NCBI GenBank assembly: GCA_000697355.1
Contig: JNEN01001262.1
Coordinates: forward strand, 483,695-547,694
Direction of reading: 5' to 3'
DNA from: Syncephalastrum monosporum B8922
Taxonomy: Eukaryota > Mucoromycota > Mucoromycetes > Mucorales > Syncephalastraceae
Length of the DNA: 64,000 bases
Shown: piece after piece, positions 1-12,192 of the stretch
Numbering within the stretch: position 1 is the first letter of the stretch
Layout: every line of letters starts with the position of its first letter
The notes under the pieces: generated by a model
Told to the model about the DNA's origin: nothing
Database searches by the model: none
Seen by the model: only the letters and a program-made list of their open reading frames with translations
Position numbers and translations under genes: made by a program

Positions 1-318
1 GCCGAATCGGGGTCGGCTGCTGCTTCACGTTGGGGAAGCGTCGCATCGTCGGTGAGGAGGGTGTGCGCACAATGGGCGGCGAAAGGGGCGATGCGGTCGG
101 CGACGACGAAAGGGAGGGTGGTGTCGAAACCGTCTCGAAACGAGGCAGTGTCGTGGGGCGCGGTCGCCGCCGTCGGGAGCCGGGCGTCGAGGTCGTGTAC
201 TGTTGGTGTGCATGGTGATAATGTGAATGATGCTGGACTAGACTGCCTACTGCTGCTGCAGTTGTTGCGGTGGCTGCAGTGGCTGCAGTGGAGCCTGTCG
301 AGGCTCGTCGCTTGTCAT
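1..318 (-). CDS. Unidentified protein, 5' part only (partial at left edge)
   Basis: An ATG at 318 opens a Gln/Pro-rich stretch (MTSDEPRQAPLQPLQPP, then Q-rich) that meets TAG at about 247. Just before it is a GT donor, and a CAACAG acceptor lies 60 nt on, after which a clearly protein-like frame continues to position 1 (it includes DTASFRDGFDTTLPFVVAD). A TATA-like run lies upstream at 441-452. The plain splice does not keep frame: exon 1 ends in phase 2 and the downstream frame needs phase 1. There may be an unseen small exon, a base error, or a lesion. No family was recognised. Confidence 0.45.
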
Positions 319-981
319 AAGTAAAGTAATCCAACGTGTCGACAATGGGAAAGTGGAGAAAAGTAGAGAAGAAGCAAAGGGAAAGGAAAAAGAGATACGG
401 AAGGGAAAACACGGAGGGCCATCGTCACGGACGGTTTGGGTATATATATAAATGGGATTATGGTTGGGGGGCGCCCATAAGTCTGGACCCGTCTCTCTTA
501 ATTTTGGCAATGAAATTCTACGTTGAGCAAGCCGGGCCCAGGCGTCCAGAACACTGCAATTGCTAACATTGACACACAAGCCTCTTCCTTTTTAGGCTCA
601 GCACATTCACGCGTGCATGACATCGTATCACCAATCATATCCCTCTGTCATGGGGCGCGCAGCAACAAAGATAAAAAAAAAAAAATGAAAACAGAAGAAC
701 TGAGAAGGCAACATGCGAAGCTGTTATTTAGGTTTGTAGAATGTTTATGTATATACAGTAAATTTGCTGCTGCTGCTATGTACGTACAACGAATATGAAA
801 AAGCAAACGGAGGGGGATAAACAAGAGGACAAAAGAGACAGGTCGAGAACGCGATAGAAAGGGGTGATGATCGGGGGTGGGGCGACTGAGAGACAGAAAA
901 TAGTGTGGGACAAAAGGGATAAAGATAGAGGGGCTAATGAGAAGGATGAATAAGGGAATAGCAGGGTGTGTGTGTGTGTGT
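319..981. other. Intergenic: promoter of the left gene and 3' flank of the acetyltransferase gene
   Basis: No convincing coding region. It holds the TATA-like run at 441-452, an A-run near 670-685 and a (GT)n dinucleotide tract at about 965-981 immediately 3' of the acetyltransferase stop. Confidence 0.6.
440..453 (-). promoter_or_regulatory. TATA-like element
   Basis: An alternating TA run (TATATATATAAA read on the plus strand) lies about 125 bp upstream of the ATG at 318. It could set a start site near 410. This rests on sequence and position only. Confidence 0.35.
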
Positions 982-2514
<1,533 letters not shown>

Positions 2515-2635
2515 CTAGACGTCACATGTCACTCCGAAATCTCGCGAAGGGGAGGGCAAACTCAAGCGGGGTACCACTCAAAGGCCGAAGGCCTGTTGTT
2601 TTCTTTGCTACCTCCCCACTCTTATATAACACAAA

Positions 2636-3433
2636 ATGCTGGCTACGCGTGCCATTCTCAAGACTGCGGCCCAGAGTACGTCGACCCATGATAACTTGAA
2701 TATTTGGTGCTTATTTTATGAGATTAGGCCCTTCTGTCCGCACTGCCATGTTTAAGAATGTGGCTACGACTCCCATTGGCGTGAGGTAAAATATACAATG
2801 ATAGTAACAGTACATGACATGAGGCTCAATTATCCCAAAAGACACTTCAACGCTTCGCGCGTCGCCAAGGAACAGTCGCCTGAGGCCGAGTCTGAGCTGT
2901 TGCGCCAGCAGCGCAAGGTCCGCCCTGTCTCTCCTCACTTGTCAATCTACCAGCCCCAGCTTACCTGGTACATGTCCTCGCTTCACCGCATTACAGGCTG
3001 TGCCATTGGTGGTGGTATGTCACAATATATGTATATATATATAATATGCATTGTTTTAACGTGGGGTCTCTCTTTTACGAAATGCATTAGCTTTCTACCT
3101 GGGTGCTCTGGCTTACCTTGCCGCCCCTGCTGCTGGTTTCACCGTGGATACTGCTTCCATGATCTCTGCCGCTGCCGCTGCTCCCGTGGCTGCCAAGGTC
3201 ATTGCCAAGACTACCCTCGCCTTCCCCTTCGTCTACCACTCGCTGAACGGTGTCCGACATTTGGTACGAAAGCATGACTACCCTATCGATACATGCCTTA
3301 TATTTATGCGCCTATTTTTATTATCTAGGTTTGGGATGCTACCAAGTACGTCAACATCAAGGGCGTCTACCAGACCGGCTACGTTGTCCTTGGCGGCACC
3401 CTCGTCGGCTCTCTTTACCTTGCTTCCCTGTAA
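2636..3433 (+). CDS. SDHC: Succinate dehydrogenase cytochrome b560 subunit (complex II membrane anchor)
   Basis: Five exons: 2636-2675, 2728-2785, 2842-3014, 3091-3263 and 3329-3433 (182 aa). All introns are GT-AG, 50-76 nt. The N-terminus is a basic mitochondrial presequence (MLATRAILKTAAQ). The family signature SPHLSIYQPQLTWYMSSLHR occurs once. A later segment, VYHSLNGVRHLVWD, carries the conserved His of the haem b site, interrupted by intron 4. Three hydrophobic segments are expected and visible (FYLGALAYLAAPAAG; the helix around the His; the C-terminal VVLGGTLVGSLYLA). It anchors SDH in the inner membrane and forms part of the ubiquinone site. Confidence 0.95.
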
Positions 3434-3440
3434 ACATTGA

Positions 3441-3446
3441 AATAAA
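3441..3446 (+). terminator. Polyadenylation signal of SDHC
   Basis: AATAAA eight bases after the SDHC stop codon. Confidence 0.5.
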
Positions 3447-4872
3447 CTGGACCAGGCTGTTGATTTGGACAAAACAAACCCCGATGAGTGGCATGTGAGT
3501 TTTGTCATGTAGAAACAGGTGCCTTGTCTGGACACGATCCCATATTTCTGTCGATGGGCATCATACTCACGCGAATAACATACTTGGATATTGCCTTACT
3601 TTTTATTTGTCCATGTCTACTCACAATTAAGAAACTCAATGCGCAGGATAATTGCGAAGTCTTGAGTACGGACATTGCGACCCGAGCAACCTAGAGTGTG
3701 TGGTGCACTTTGCAGTTTTTGATAGGAAGCTGAAGATGTGAGGTATCACCTCAAGCGAAAGCTTTGACAATGTTGAAATTGGAAGTGAGCGAGCGAAACT
3801 CATGTCACCGACGTCAAAGCCGAACAAGATGAATCTGAAACGCAGGTCTGCAAACTGTTGCTGGACGGCACGAGACATATACTGTCATTTGACATATGTC
3901 CAGATTGACCTGTATTTACGCCATGAAATTTATGTCAGAAAAGAATTCAGTGAATAAAGGGCGCCAATATTCACAGTGTTAGTCAGAGCTGACCATTGCT
4001 GTAGACACATGTAAACATACGCAGGTTTTCCCTGGAATAATGCAGTGGATTGCTTGTTGTACAGTCATGTTTCACTTTTATTAAAACACCCTCTAGGGGT
4101 ATGTACAGTTATTGATGGCATCCTTCATGTAGTGACATGTCCAGTCAATGGAGGACCACCGAGAGCTTGTTTTTACACTTTCTCTGAGGACAGTTGCTAG
4201 CGGAGCGAGCAAATATTTCCATGGCGTGATATATATCTACCGATAGATAGCAGGAAGCACTATCGCCGCTGAACAAATAGAGTGACTTATATTATAAAAT
4301 TTCACCACAATGCTACAACAGACCTACGTATTACAAGCCAGGGTGTACGACACAATGCAATACACAATGGCTGGGAAGCCAGGATCACATGACCGAACAA
4401 AAAATTCTGCTGCCCGTGCATCATTTATGTATATTCTTTAGTCTAATCTATAGGATACAGCCGTCTACACTTGGACTCTTTCTAGTCTCTTAAATGTTCC
4501 TCGGGAAACACGTCCTATGGAGCTTAATGACGCTCGCCCGCACTGTGTTGATACATAAAAGCCAGACACCATAACGTGCGTGAAGAGCTTGATCATTCGT
4601 CGAGACACGTAGTGAACCATTGTTCTAGGATGCGCCCCTAGTGAGAAAGTAAGTAGTTTAGTCTACTATGATGGAAAGCAAGTCCAAGAGTAAATCGAAG
4701 GCAGCATTCATTGTGGACTTGAGTTCGTTGGAATTACTACTGCTGGTCTTCATTGTTATATATACAAACTCGTGCTTCAATTGTTGGAACGATATATATC
4801 TTTGAAAGTTACCGTATGGCTATAGATGCATATTTATTTTTTTCTTTTTTACAAGGCGAAACTATAGGTTGT
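3447..4872. other. Intergenic region without a recognisable gene
   Basis: About 1.4 kb between the 3' ends of two convergent genes. Only short ORFs without family resemblance are present; composition is A/T-richer than the flanking exons. No RNA gene or repeat was seen. Confidence 0.5.
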
Positions 4873-5910
4873 TTAGCAGGTTCTCCAGAGGGAGGGAGCG
4901 TTGGAGGGATCCCATGTCGGGTTGCTAATTCAAAGAAAAATCAGAGTCAACTTCAGCTCCGTGTACACAGCGTTCCCCAAAATTTCTTACCTAGTATGGC
5001 TTTGAAGGCACAGATACTCGCGGCCGTGGTATTCCACGCGGTCACCAGCGGCATACGTACCAACGGGGTCAAACTCACGGCTACCGTGATGGTGGTGGTG
5101 GTGTTCTTCGTGGTGACGGTGCTGGTCACCCTCGCCATGGTGACGGTGGACGGCCTCCTGCTGCTCGCGTCGTCGGCGCTCTTCCTCCTCGCGCTTCTCG
5201 CGTTCAAAGCGCTCGCGCTCCTGATCCAGTTCACTGCGGTTGCGCTCGTACTCCTGGCGCTGCTTCTCCTCCTCTTGACGGCGCTGCTCATCCTGCTGGC
5301 GTCGCTCTTCTTCCTCTTGCTGCTTTTGCTTGTGGTCCTGGTAGATTTTGTTGCCAACATAGCCAGCGCCAGCCGCCAGCGCAGCGCCGAACAGTGCGCC
5401 GCCCACATCGCCAGCGATGCCCTTGTTGCGGAGCGACTTGACGCGCTTGAGGTGCTCTTCCGAGATGTAAGACCGGCCTTGGACGATCTGCTGCTGCTGC
5501 TGGCCAGGTGGGCTGTTGAAACCGCGCGAGGTCAGGGTCAGCTGGAGTGAGCCGGCGTTCTCGCCCTTGACGGTGTAGATGTCAAACTGGCCGCGCATCG
5601 CACCGCCTGGAGATTGGACCACCTGGTTCAGGGGAACAGCGGCAAAACCAATCAGCTCGTCCGCACCCTTCTCCTCATCCAGGACTTCAATGTAAAGGTC
5701 GGGCTCGCCGCGCAGGGGCAGCTCAAAGGACTGGTTCCACGAGGCATCCTTGCCGGCATCCTTGGCGGTGAACGTCTTTTGGAATGCGTGCTTGTCCTCG
5801 AGAGTGACAGCGAACTGAACGTAGGGATCCTGCTTGCCAAAGGTCTCGACGTTGTGAAGGTTGCTTGCAGTGTGCACCACGACGGAGAGGCTGCCTTGTT
5901 GACCGAGCAT
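4873..5910 (-). CDS. C2-domain protein with glycine-zipper, coiled coil, His-rich stretch and C-terminal CBM5/12 chitin-binding module
   Basis: Two exons, 5910-4991 and 4924-4873, give 323 aa. Residues 1-128 form a C2 domain (GSLSVVVHTASNLHNVE, GKQDPYVQF, DLYIEVLDEE), normally a Ca2+/phospholipid-binding fold. A glycine-zipper-like segment follows at 164-188 (GGALFGAALAAGAGYVG). A Glu/Arg/Gln coiled coil covers 191-255 and a His run about 255-276. The C-terminus, completed only after the intron, reads as a carbohydrate-binding module of family 5/12: YAAGDRVEYHGREYLCLQSH, then NPTWDPSNAPSLW. The intron splits this module exactly. No signal peptide is visible, so a chitin-binding module on an apparently cytosolic protein is unexpected. 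Confidence 0.85.
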
Positions 5911-6153
5911 TGTGTGTGTATTGAGAAAGAGGTAAAGAGGTGAAAAAAGTGTGGGCCTGAGAAATGACGCATAGTTTATTTATACGCGTAACTGCATGAT
6001 AATCGGTCAAATGATTGTATTTGGGCAAGCTTTATTTGCCTTTTTGCCGTTCTCAGTTTCCCATTCGCTCCCTCACGGTTCGTTCTTCCTCTCCCTCTGC
6101 CTTTGACAACCCTTAAGGAGCTTGACGTAATTTAGCATGGTGTTACACGAGCT

Positions 6154-8267
6154 CTATTTTTGGTCCACCCGAACAAACTCCACCATCAGCTCGCTGTGCC
6201 ATGTATGAGGAAAGAGATCAACGGTCACTGCTCGTGTTGGCTGAAAGGGCGCGCCTTGGAATCGATTCGACGTGGGTCGGCAAAGACTAAATCAAGGATG
6301 AAAAAAAGGGTGAGAAACGGTAATACAAACTTTTAGTGAGAAGAATACGCACTTGACAAAATTGTCCATTGCTTGGCGCGCGTCGCAGCTGATGAAAATC
6401 ACCTTGCGAATTTGGGGCGATTCACGCACAGCCCGAATGACAGAGCTATGGACCCCACTTCTTGGCGGATCAAAAACAGCCACAACCTCCTCGTTCTTTT
6501 CATTGGCGACGACGTCGATAGACTCCTCAACTTTGCTGGCGTGATACTGCACGTTTTTGATTTCTGCATGCAGCACGTTAGTATGCATATGTAATGTGGC
6601 GCGGGTATTGATTTTTTTTTCATCGACAGTCTGAGAGATGCTTACGATTCATTTCGGCGTTGGCTTGCGCGTCGACAATAGCGTCCGAGATCATTTCGAT
6701 GCCAATCACTCGGTCAACGGTCCGTGCCATAGTGATACCGATCGTGCCCGTACCACAGCAGAGATCCAGCAGGGTGGTCTTTTTGTTTTTATCGATATTG
6801 CACCACTCTGCGCATTTGGCATACAGCAGCTCCGTCGCAGGCGTGTTGACCTGGAAAAACGCGCTACTCGAGATTCGAAACCTAACCAGATCCGATGTAA
6901 ACAACACGCAAAACCGCTTGCAAACAGCATGTGTGTGCGTCTGGTAATAATTTTACCTGCATCCCAGCAGCTCCTCATACACGTAACTGTCGCCGAGGAG
7001 GGTTTCCGTCACGCCTTTCTCGGTAAAGCCATTTGATTCCCCGTCCCAGCGTTGCACAAGAAGCGTGGTGATGGCAATCTCGTTTTGGGCAGTCCAGAAT
7101 TCGACCAGCTTTTTCTTCTCAGCATCAAGCTGAGCGTCGTCCAACTCAGACGCTTTCAGTTGAATTACAATCATCACTACAATAAAGGTTAATATTCCCT
7201 CGTTTCTCTGATATAATGAAGACTGATTGGTTCTTACCATCGCCGGTCCGCTGGGCTTTCACCATCAGGGAGCGCCAGACACCGTTCTTCTCGACCTTGT
7301 CATACACGTCGTACTTGGATGCACGGATATAATCCTACAGCCAAACAAATTCAATCATATGTTCACATGAATACAACAAAGAAATAGACGGACCTGCATC
7401 TTTTGGGCGATGATTTTGGCCGTGTGTGGAACATGCAGACAATCGCTCGGATCCAATACCGACGTGATCCCGTGTCGATATTGGCCCAACAGAAATCCAA
7501 CGGTGGGCTTGCCCTCCAGGTCGCGCCCCATCGTAAACTCACATTTTGTGCGATAACCATTCTGCTCAGGCGAAGCGATCGGATCAAGGATCTGGATCGG
7601 GTTCTCCCTAATACATGCCAATCAGAAAAGGAACACGAACAAAAGGTTGAGTCATCAAGAGGGGACGCACTTTTCAAAAGCCCACGCGACCTGAGCTTTC
7701 TTATCGGGCTCGCCACGAAGCGTGGGCAGAGTAGCCACTTGGCGCTTTAAAATGGCAAGTTGTTTGGCATTGCGTTTGTGTTTCTGCTGCAGCTGATCCT
7801 CGTAGGCCGTGCTATGGACAAGGCATCCTTTAGCTCCTCCCCTCCTGCAGGGACGCTGAATTTCCACGCATTGAATTTCTAGGCTTTTACCTATGGAGCG
7901 GTGTGACTTGATCCGCCAACCGCTGTGCTGGAGAGCGCGTGTCGTCTTGGCGTGGTTGCTGCTCGTCTGCTGCTGTGGATGCGGTGGTCTTTTGTTGGAA
8001 ACGCTTTCGATAGGCATCTTCTGAAACGGGCATATATTCTGCCTGAAGGGTCTTGCGTTTAAACTCAACCCCTTCCAGCTTCTTCATGGCCTCTCGAGCA
8101 GCCGCTTCGCTCTCAAAGTTCACGAAAGCATACTCCCACTTGGGTGCTTTCTTAAACGGACCAAGTTCGTAGGACTGGAACAGTCGCTTGATCGCCGCAT
8201 TTTCGTGGCGTGGCAGATTCAGGACCTTGACACGATGTAAAAGACGATCTTCGCCTTCAGTTGCCAT
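6154..8267 (-). CDS. TRM2: tRNA (uracil-5-)-methyltransferase, TRMT2A/Trm2 type
   Basis: Eight exons (8267-7891, 7811-7671, 7607-7394, 7334-7238, 7176-6957, 6881-6646, 6563-6353, 6286-6154), 542 aa. An RRM-like domain occupies about 1-85 (YAFVNFESEAAAREAMKKLE), as in vertebrate TRMT2A. The RumA/TrmA-type catalytic half has FFQVNTPATELLY (about 358-370), SAM motif I LDLCCGTGTIG (388-398), FDPPRSGVH (459-467), the nucleophile region FISCDARQAM (Cys about 488) and the C-terminal VDLFPHTWHSELMVEF with the general-base Glu. The enzyme makes m5U54 in the T loop of tRNA. The start at 8267 is the first in-frame ATG; a longer, Arg-rich upstream peptide is possible only through an implausibly short 23-nt intron. 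Confidence 0.93.
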
Positions 8268-9092
8268 GAATCGACGCTGCAATGGTATACAGATGCCTAA
8301 AAGAAGTTTAGAAACTCACTGTTATCTAGTAATGACAACCTACGAGCGAGCGATCGGCGGTGTGGCCGGAACATTCACAGGTGAGGGATAGTATCCCACG
8401 TTTTATCCCGACCCTTTGACAGCTATACGCAGTGACACAAATCGCAAGTAAATCCCGCTGCTCTCTATACCGTGGCTCCATCTGCAGCTGTTGAAGACGC
8501 ACTAAAGTGACATATATATATGACTATACAAAACCAAGGCCAGCGCTAATACGAATCTAATGGACGGGCGGAGCGGATTTAACGCAGTGTAATCATGTTG
8601 CTATGCTTCAGTCGTAAGACTATTATATACTTTATTGTAAATGTACCGTAGGACCCCCAGCTACGCCCGTATATCTATAGATTGCCTTACATGATCGTTG
8701 CTATGGACACATTATATGAATGAATGCTTGGAATAGTGCACGGCACAGTACGTTTGTCAGATAGTGCGATATAGCACAGGACAATCTTTGTTTGCCGTAA
8801 CGGCCCCACGGATAGGTATTGAAGGGATCGACGTTATTGACATCGACCTCTCATGGTGATTTGACAAGGGTCGAAAGCTTTTTCTGCGGTCTGTGTAGGA
8901 GAAAGAGTGTATGCCGTATCGTTTGAAAATATAAGTCATTGTACATTTGCAAGCGTACTGCTCTAATACCAAGGAAAGCGAAAAGGGGTAGGTCCCAGTG
9001 GTTCAATGCAATTATTCAGGTCTATCAACGAGGATTGAGGGTTTAAGGGGGATATATACATGGAGCGGTTTTTGCAGCGTTTCAAGTGTGTC
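8268..9092. other. Intergenic region without a recognisable gene
   Basis: Promoter side of TRM2 and 3' flank of the carrier gene. A possible 5' UTR intron of TRM2 ends at a CAG just upstream of its ATG. Short TA-rich runs at about 8510 and 8625. Nothing else was recognised. Confidence 0.5.
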
Positions 9093-10208
9093 CTATCGAC
9101 GATCTTCGAGCATGTCCAGCTCGACCAATGTCTTGACTGCCTTTTCATAAACACCCAAAAAGATACTGCCACCGATGGAGATCCACATGACACGCGGGCC
9201 GATACCAGCCAAGAGAACACGCGGGCCCTCTTCCGCAACAATGCGCTTGAAGGTTGCGATGATACCGGGCGTCTGCGAAGTGATCTGTGACTTTTGCATC
9301 AGCATGATACGTGTCTTGCACACGTCCAATGGCGTGGTCAGAGCAGCCGCAATGCCACCCGCGATGGAGCCCCAAAGGGCGGCTTCATAGGGCTCTATCC
9401 GGCCCCCCTTCCGCGCAGCCCAAGAACGCTTGAAATATTCATAGAGCGGGAACTGGATGCAGGTAAAGGGGATCTCGCGAGCGACGGTGGATAAGAAGCC
9501 ACGGTAGAAGCCGAGGATACCTTCTGTGCGCAAAACATGGTTGACAGCGGCCGAAGTGGCAGAGAATTGTTTGGTTTGCATGCGCTGCTTGATGACTTCG
9601 GTGGGCACACGGACAGTACAGGCCGACTGAGTAGACAAATGTCCATAGTGAGCACACGGGCGCGAACACAAACAAAACACAAACGTACAATTTCACCGAG
9701 AGAAGCGGCCGTCATATGCGTCAATGCAGCGTAGGTGGTATTGTTGCTATCGAGTGAGACGCCCAGGAGACGTTTGGTGGCTTCGTAGGTAACAAAAAAG
9801 AGGGAGGCTACAGAGCATATTTGACAGGTTCAATAAGAAATCCTTGTGGGCCAGGTCGTGTCATACCGTTGGGAGCACTGCCAATAACAGCGGAGAGAAG
9901 ACCCGAGTAGACACCACGGAATCCACCCGAGGCCATGAAGCCAGCCTGGGATTGCAGACGTGTCTTGATCGTGTCTATAAGAAGAAGAAGAAGAACAAGA
10001 ACAAGAACAAGAACAAGAACAAGAATAGGAATAGGAATAGGAATAGACATCGGGTCAGGAATGAGCAAGGCGCGTGCAGGCATGGGTGCGATATCATACC
10101 GAGAGGGAATAAGGCAGTGTCGACAGCAGTTCCAGCCATGGCACCTGCCAGCAGGGCCTGTCTGAGATTGGCTTGGTAGGTGGCGTGGTTGCCACTTTCG
10201 TTGCTCAT
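9093..10208 (-). CDS. PET8: Mitochondrial S-adenosylmethionine carrier (SLC25A26/Pet8 type)
   Basis: Four exons (10208-10100, 9974-9867, 9807-9689, 9626-9093), 289 aa, the usual length for this family. All three mitochondrial-carrier repeats are present, each with its PX[DE]XX[KR] motif: [21 protein letters not shown] and [10 protein letters not shown]. The second repeat's [14 protein letters not shown] is typical of SAM carriers rather than other SLC25 members. The protein exchanges cytosolic SAM for mitochondrial S-adenosylhomocysteine, feeding methylation in the organelle. The first intron is twice the usual length (125 nt) because of a hexanucleotide repeat. Confidence 0.9.
9980..10048. 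repeat. Hexanucleotide microsatellite (AAGAAC)n / (AGGAAT)n inside carrier intron 1
   Basis: GAAGAA, then repeated AAGAAC, then AGGAAT-like units, all within the first intron of the SAM carrier gene. Likely to vary in length. Confidence 0.85.
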
Positions 10209-11258
10209 GGCGAGTTGTAAAGTCAAGTCAAGTCTGGTCTGTACCGTGTTTTTTTGATGCCGTGCGCCCGCCCTTTTTGCCTAATTTCGTGCGAAACCGT
10301 CACAGCCGATCCAACTCAGTCCATCCTCGTTATCAGTTATCACCATTGTACATAAACACTACATGTCTACTTTATCAGATGAAACTAGACATGGCTCTTT
10401 TCTATTTTATTTTCACCGCGCTTGCATATCGATTGCACTCCGTCACCTGCCAGGGCGATACGATTGCTTTTCTTGCAATAACTATGCTCTTTTGGGAGGG
10501 ACAGGCAAAAAAGCAGGACGGACTCTTCATGTGGCAAGCATGGCCTTCCTTTTCTGACTCTACATACCGCGCCAGACACAGTCAGTGATTGCCTAGATAG
10601 CACTCTAGCTCTTTCAAGTCGCTTGGGACCCACGTAGGCCTTCTAGACGTATTGCACAGATGGAAAGAGGCCAAACAGAGAGATGTACTCGTTCAGTTCT
10701 CTTACTCACGCAAGATAGGTCTGTGCAAGTCAAGAGGATGAGATCGCCGTCGTTTAGTCTAGATGAAGTGTAGCAGTTATATAAAATAAAGGATACAGAC
10801 CAGTCAGAGGAAGAGATTGGCAGTTCATACCATAGCATTATATATTGACAATTTGACGACGTATCTCTCAGACACGACAATAGTGGACGAGAGCGAATTT
10901 CATGGAGCGGCAATTCGAGTTGCCTATTTGGGGAGTGGGAGGGAGAGGTGGCCAAACGAGCGCACCGCATTTGGCATTGAAGCATCCTCTTTTTCCGCAG
11001 GTACGCATCCACCCCATATGAGATGGAGTCGAATAAGCGGGCATGCAGCATTCGAGACGGATGGATGGATAGATCGATCGATCGACGAATGGATGGATGA
11101 ACAACACACTCGTGTCGAAACGAAATGCCAAACCACACACACACCCCATTCACCTCATTCCCAGTTATGCGAATCCCGCTCATTCGACCCCATTGAAAGC
11201 GTTCAGACTGAATCGTAGACTAAAGCTCGGTCCTATTTGTATTGTATATTTAGTCGTC
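10209..11258. other. Intergenic region between divergent carrier and eL6 genes, with tetranucleotide repeats
   Basis: About 1.05 kb. It contains a GATG/GATC tetranucleotide tract at roughly 11057-11098. A TATTTAG just 5' of the eL6 ATG looks like a 3' splice site, so eL6 may carry a 5' UTR intron. No convincing coding region. Confidence 0.5.
11057..11098. repeat. GGAT/GATC tetranucleotide repeat
   Basis: Consecutive GGATGGATGGATAGATCGATCGATC-like units. Simple repeat in the eL6 upstream region. Confidence 0.8.
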
Positions 11259-11992
11259 ATGCAAGATAAGGTTGTTGACGTCAAGGGTGGCAAACGCACG
11301 ATTCCTGCCCAAAAGGCACCTCGCTACTATCCCGCCGAGGATGTGAAGCAGCCCAAGGTCAACCGCAAGGTGACCAAGCGCACTGCTCTCCGTGCCTCCA
11401 TCACCCCCGGCACTGTTGTCATTCTTCTCGCTGGCCGTTTCCGCGGCAAGCGCGTCGTTGTCCTGAAGCAGCTCGAGAGCGGTCTCCTCCTCGTCAGCGG
11501 TCCCTTCAAGATCAACGGTGTTCCCCTCCGCCGTGTCAACCAGGCCTACGTCATTGCCACCTCCGTCAAGCTCGATATCTCTGGTGTCAAGGTAAAGAAA
11601 AGGAGAAAAAGAAAAGGAAACCCAGAAGGAAGGGTTTCCATTGGGAGAGAATATAGGTTGATACTTATGCTGTGTCTGTTTTTTAATAGCTCGATGAGAA
11701 GCTGAACGACTCGTACTTTGGTCAGAAGAACAAGAAGGAGGCCAAGGCCTTCCTCGAGGGTGCTGAGGTAAGTAGAAAGGGGAATGAATCACAAAGGATG
11801 AGGCACTGAAGAGTATGCTGTGCTATGACATAGACCAAGAAGGCTGCTCTCCCCGAGGGCCTTGTTGCTGACCAGAAGGCTGTCGACAAGAGCCTGTTGG
11901 AGGCCGTTGCTCAGGAGCCCTTCCTCCGCCAGTACCTGTCTTCCTCCTTTGGCCTGTCCAAGGGTGACTTCCCCCACGCTCTCAAGTTCTAA
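11259..11992 (+). CDS. RPL6: 60S ribosomal protein eL6
   Basis: Three exons (11259-11591, 11690-11767, 11834-11992), 189 aa. It matches eL6: the YYPAEDV N-terminal motif, the KOW-like core [20 protein letters not shown], then [19 protein letters not shown], and a C-terminal tail after [17 protein letters not shown]. Codon usage is strongly biased to C-ending codons, as expected for a highly expressed ribosomal gene, unlike its neighbours. The ATG at 11259 is the first in frame; a nearby upstream acceptor-like site suggests a 5' UTR intron. Confidence 0.93.
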
Positions 11993-11999
11993 ACATATC

Positions 12000-12005
12000 A
12001 ATAAA
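12000..12005 (+). terminator. Polyadenylation signal of the eL6 gene
   Basis: AATAAA eight bases past the stop codon. Confidence 0.5.
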
Positions 12006-12192
12006 TCCTCCAACCCATCCTTGCGTCTGCAAAATACAAAAACTGTCTGATACTAGCGTGGTCTATTACGATCGACCCTTGCCCGGATAGATGGGATATT
12101 TTGATTTGATTTTTTCATTTGGATGCGGGCAGCCTTCCTTTCTTACTCTCACTTTTCCAACTTTCGTCTTCGCCCGCTGATTCCTTTTGCTC

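Noticed and set aside
2623..2629. TATATAA as a TATA box for SDHC
   Set aside because: It lies only seven bases before the start codon, too close to direct initiation upstream of that ATG.
4753..5550. Plus-strand 265-codon Leu/Val-rich ORF
   Set aside because: Complement of the Glu/Arg/Gln coiled coil of the C2-domain gene; the minus frame carries real domains.
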